From assembly GCA_938049075.1 (NCBI GenBank), contig CALICZ010000132.1:1-6297 (forward strand): DNA of 6,297 nt, written 5' to 3'. The notes below the pieces were generated by a model. It had not been told where the DNA came from. It ran no database searches and saw only the letters and a program-made list of their open reading frames with translations. The position numbers and the translations under genes were made by a program. Numbering within the stretch: the first letter of the stretch is position 1; every line of letters starts with the position of its first letter. This document shows, piece after piece, positions 5,634 to 6,297 of this stretch. Source of the DNA: an uncultured Candidatus Saccharibacteria bacterium. Its GTDB lineage: Bacteria; Patescibacteriota; Saccharimonadia; Saccharimonadales; Saccharimonadaceae.

Positions 5634-5653
5634 TACCATAGCGTGCTATAGTA
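5634..5653. promoter_or_regulatory. 20-bp dyad covering divergent -10 boxes of the HD-CYTH and NUDIX genes
   Basis: TACCATAGC-GT-GCTATAGTA is an inverted repeat with 8 of 9 pairs matched, including a perfect ATAGC/GCTAT core. Its left arm is the minus-strand -10 TATGGT (5640-5635), 6 nt before the HD-CYTH ATG. Its right arm is a plus-strand -10 TATAGT (5647-5652), with TTCATA 17 bp upstream (5624-5629) and a 33-bp gap to the NUDIX ATG. The symmetry may reflect two mirrored promoters, an operator for the neighbouring winged-helix protein, or both. Confidence 0.55.
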
Positions 5654-5685
5654 AATATGGATAGATAGGATAGTTTGAGTCAAAT

Positions 5686-6297
5686 ATGTTTGAGCAAAAT
5701 ACGATTAACCACCATATCCAAAGGCGGATTCTCAGTGTGTTGTGCTATCGCAAAGTGGCTCGCTTTCGTGATCTGCGCCCACCGCGGGTGGATACCAATC
5801 TCTTTAGCTATCACCTCAAGGTGCTGCTGCAGCACCGGCTTGTTCAAAAGGTGCCGGGTGGCTATAGCCTAGCGCCGCGTGGTTTGGCGTATGTCGATCG
5901 GGTGAGCACAGACACTATGCTGGTTCGGACCCAACCTAAAATCGTAACTATGCTAGTGGTGCAAAATAGTAATGGTGACGTCTTGCTGCAGCAGCGCACC
6001 AAGCAGCCCTACATCGATACCTGGACACTCCCTTACGGCAAGCTCCATATCGATGATAGATCTATCCAAGCGGCGGCTCAACGCGAAGCAGCGGAAAAGC
6101 TTGGCACTATGGATCTCGCGCTACGGCATGCGGGCGAGTGCTATATTCGTGTTTGGGCAGACAAAGCGATTCTCTCAACCACACTGGCTCATGTGTTTTA
6201 TGGGGCGACTGATGATATCACTCCGCACGAGCGGCTCGTCTGGGCGCGCCCACACAAGCTGGCGCAGTACACGCTTGCACCAGCAGTGGAGCAGATT
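5686..6297 (+). CDS. Winged-helix/NUDIX-domain protein, 3' end cut by window edge (204 aa visible)
   Basis: The frame is open from ATG 5686 to the last base, so the C-terminus is missing. An in-frame stop at 5671 leaves this ATG as the natural start; no good Shine-Dalgarno is seen. Residues about 7-72 form a winged helix-turn-helix: helix 1 HIQRRILSVL, a likely recognition helix DTNLFSYHLKVLLQHRL (36-52) and a wing QKVPGGYSLAPRG (54-66). Residues about 85-204 are a NUDIX fold: VTMLVVQNSNGDVLLQQR, WTLPYGKL, then the box region from G118 to G140. The box is degenerate: the first Glu is D124, one residue is inserted before R133-E134, and the EE pair is E137-K138. NUDIX enzymes hydrolyse nucleoside diphosphates linked to a moiety; such domains can also serve as ligand sensors, as in NrtR. 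The divergent HD-CYTH gene is its most likely target or partner. Confidence 0.88.
   Translation, partial: MFEQNTINHHIQRRILSVLCYRKVARFRDLRPPRVDTNLFSYHLKVLLQHRLVQKVPGGYSLAPRGLAYVDRVSTDTMLVRTQPKIVTMLVVQNSNGDVLLQQRTKQPYIDTWTLPYGKLHIDDRSIQAAAQREAAEKLGTMDLALRHAGECYIRVWADKAILSTTLAHVFYGATDDITPHERLVWARPHKLAQYTLAPAVEQI

Noticed and set aside
1..6297. CRISPR arrays, insertion sequences, integrase sites or phage genes
   Set aside because: No regularly spaced repeats, transposase motifs, terminal inverted repeats or phage-type proteins are visible; the content is chromosomal in character.

Overview
The window is most likely a piece of a small bacterial genome from the Patescibacteria (CPR), with Candidatus Saccharibacteria (TM7) as the best guess. 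This rests on inference: compact genes with tiny spacers, several short secreted or membrane proteins matching no family I recognise, an unusual winged-helix plus NUDIX protein, and promoters whose -10 boxes sit almost on the start codon. No marker gene in the window settles the phylum.

Layout. The left third (about 34-1887, minus strand) holds three cell-envelope proteins of unknown function: a Pro/Gln-rich C-tail-anchored protein, then a secreted protein and a single-pass membrane protein whose genes overlap by 32 bp. A clear intrinsic terminator ends this block. At the extreme left edge there may be the first 17 nt of a tRNA gene. Next comes a small-conductance mechanosensitive channel (MscS family, minus strand), head to head with a Sua5/YrdC-type threonylcarbamoyl-AMP synthase (tsaC, plus strand); only 20 bp separate them. 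After a 190-bp spacer with a weak terminator and a second hairpin lies trmB (tRNA m7G46 methyltransferase, plus strand). Converging on trmB with an 18-bp gap is a large minus-strand protein that fuses an HD phosphohydrolase domain to a CYTH triphosphatase domain. Divergent from it, across 57 bp, is a winged-helix/NUDIX protein that runs off the right edge.

How the genes fit together. tsaC and trmB both modify tRNA (t6A37 and m7G46). The HD-CYTH protein and the divergent NUDIX protein look like a phosphate or nucleotide-metabolite hydrolysis module. The NUDIX protein has a DNA-binding domain and a degenerate NUDIX box, and a 20-bp dyad lies exactly over the back-to-back -10 boxes between the two genes, so a self-contained regulatory divergon is a reasonable hypothesis. 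The MscS channel and the three envelope proteins concern the cell surface.

The most striking feature across the window is promoter placement. Six of the eight genes have a TANNNT-like -10 box (CATAAT in one case) only 6-8 nt before the start codon, and none of these six has a usable Shine-Dalgarno. The one gene inside an operon (start at 518, minus strand) has a textbook AGGAGG. This predicts leaderless mRNAs for the first genes of transcripts and Shine-Dalgarno initiation for internal genes.
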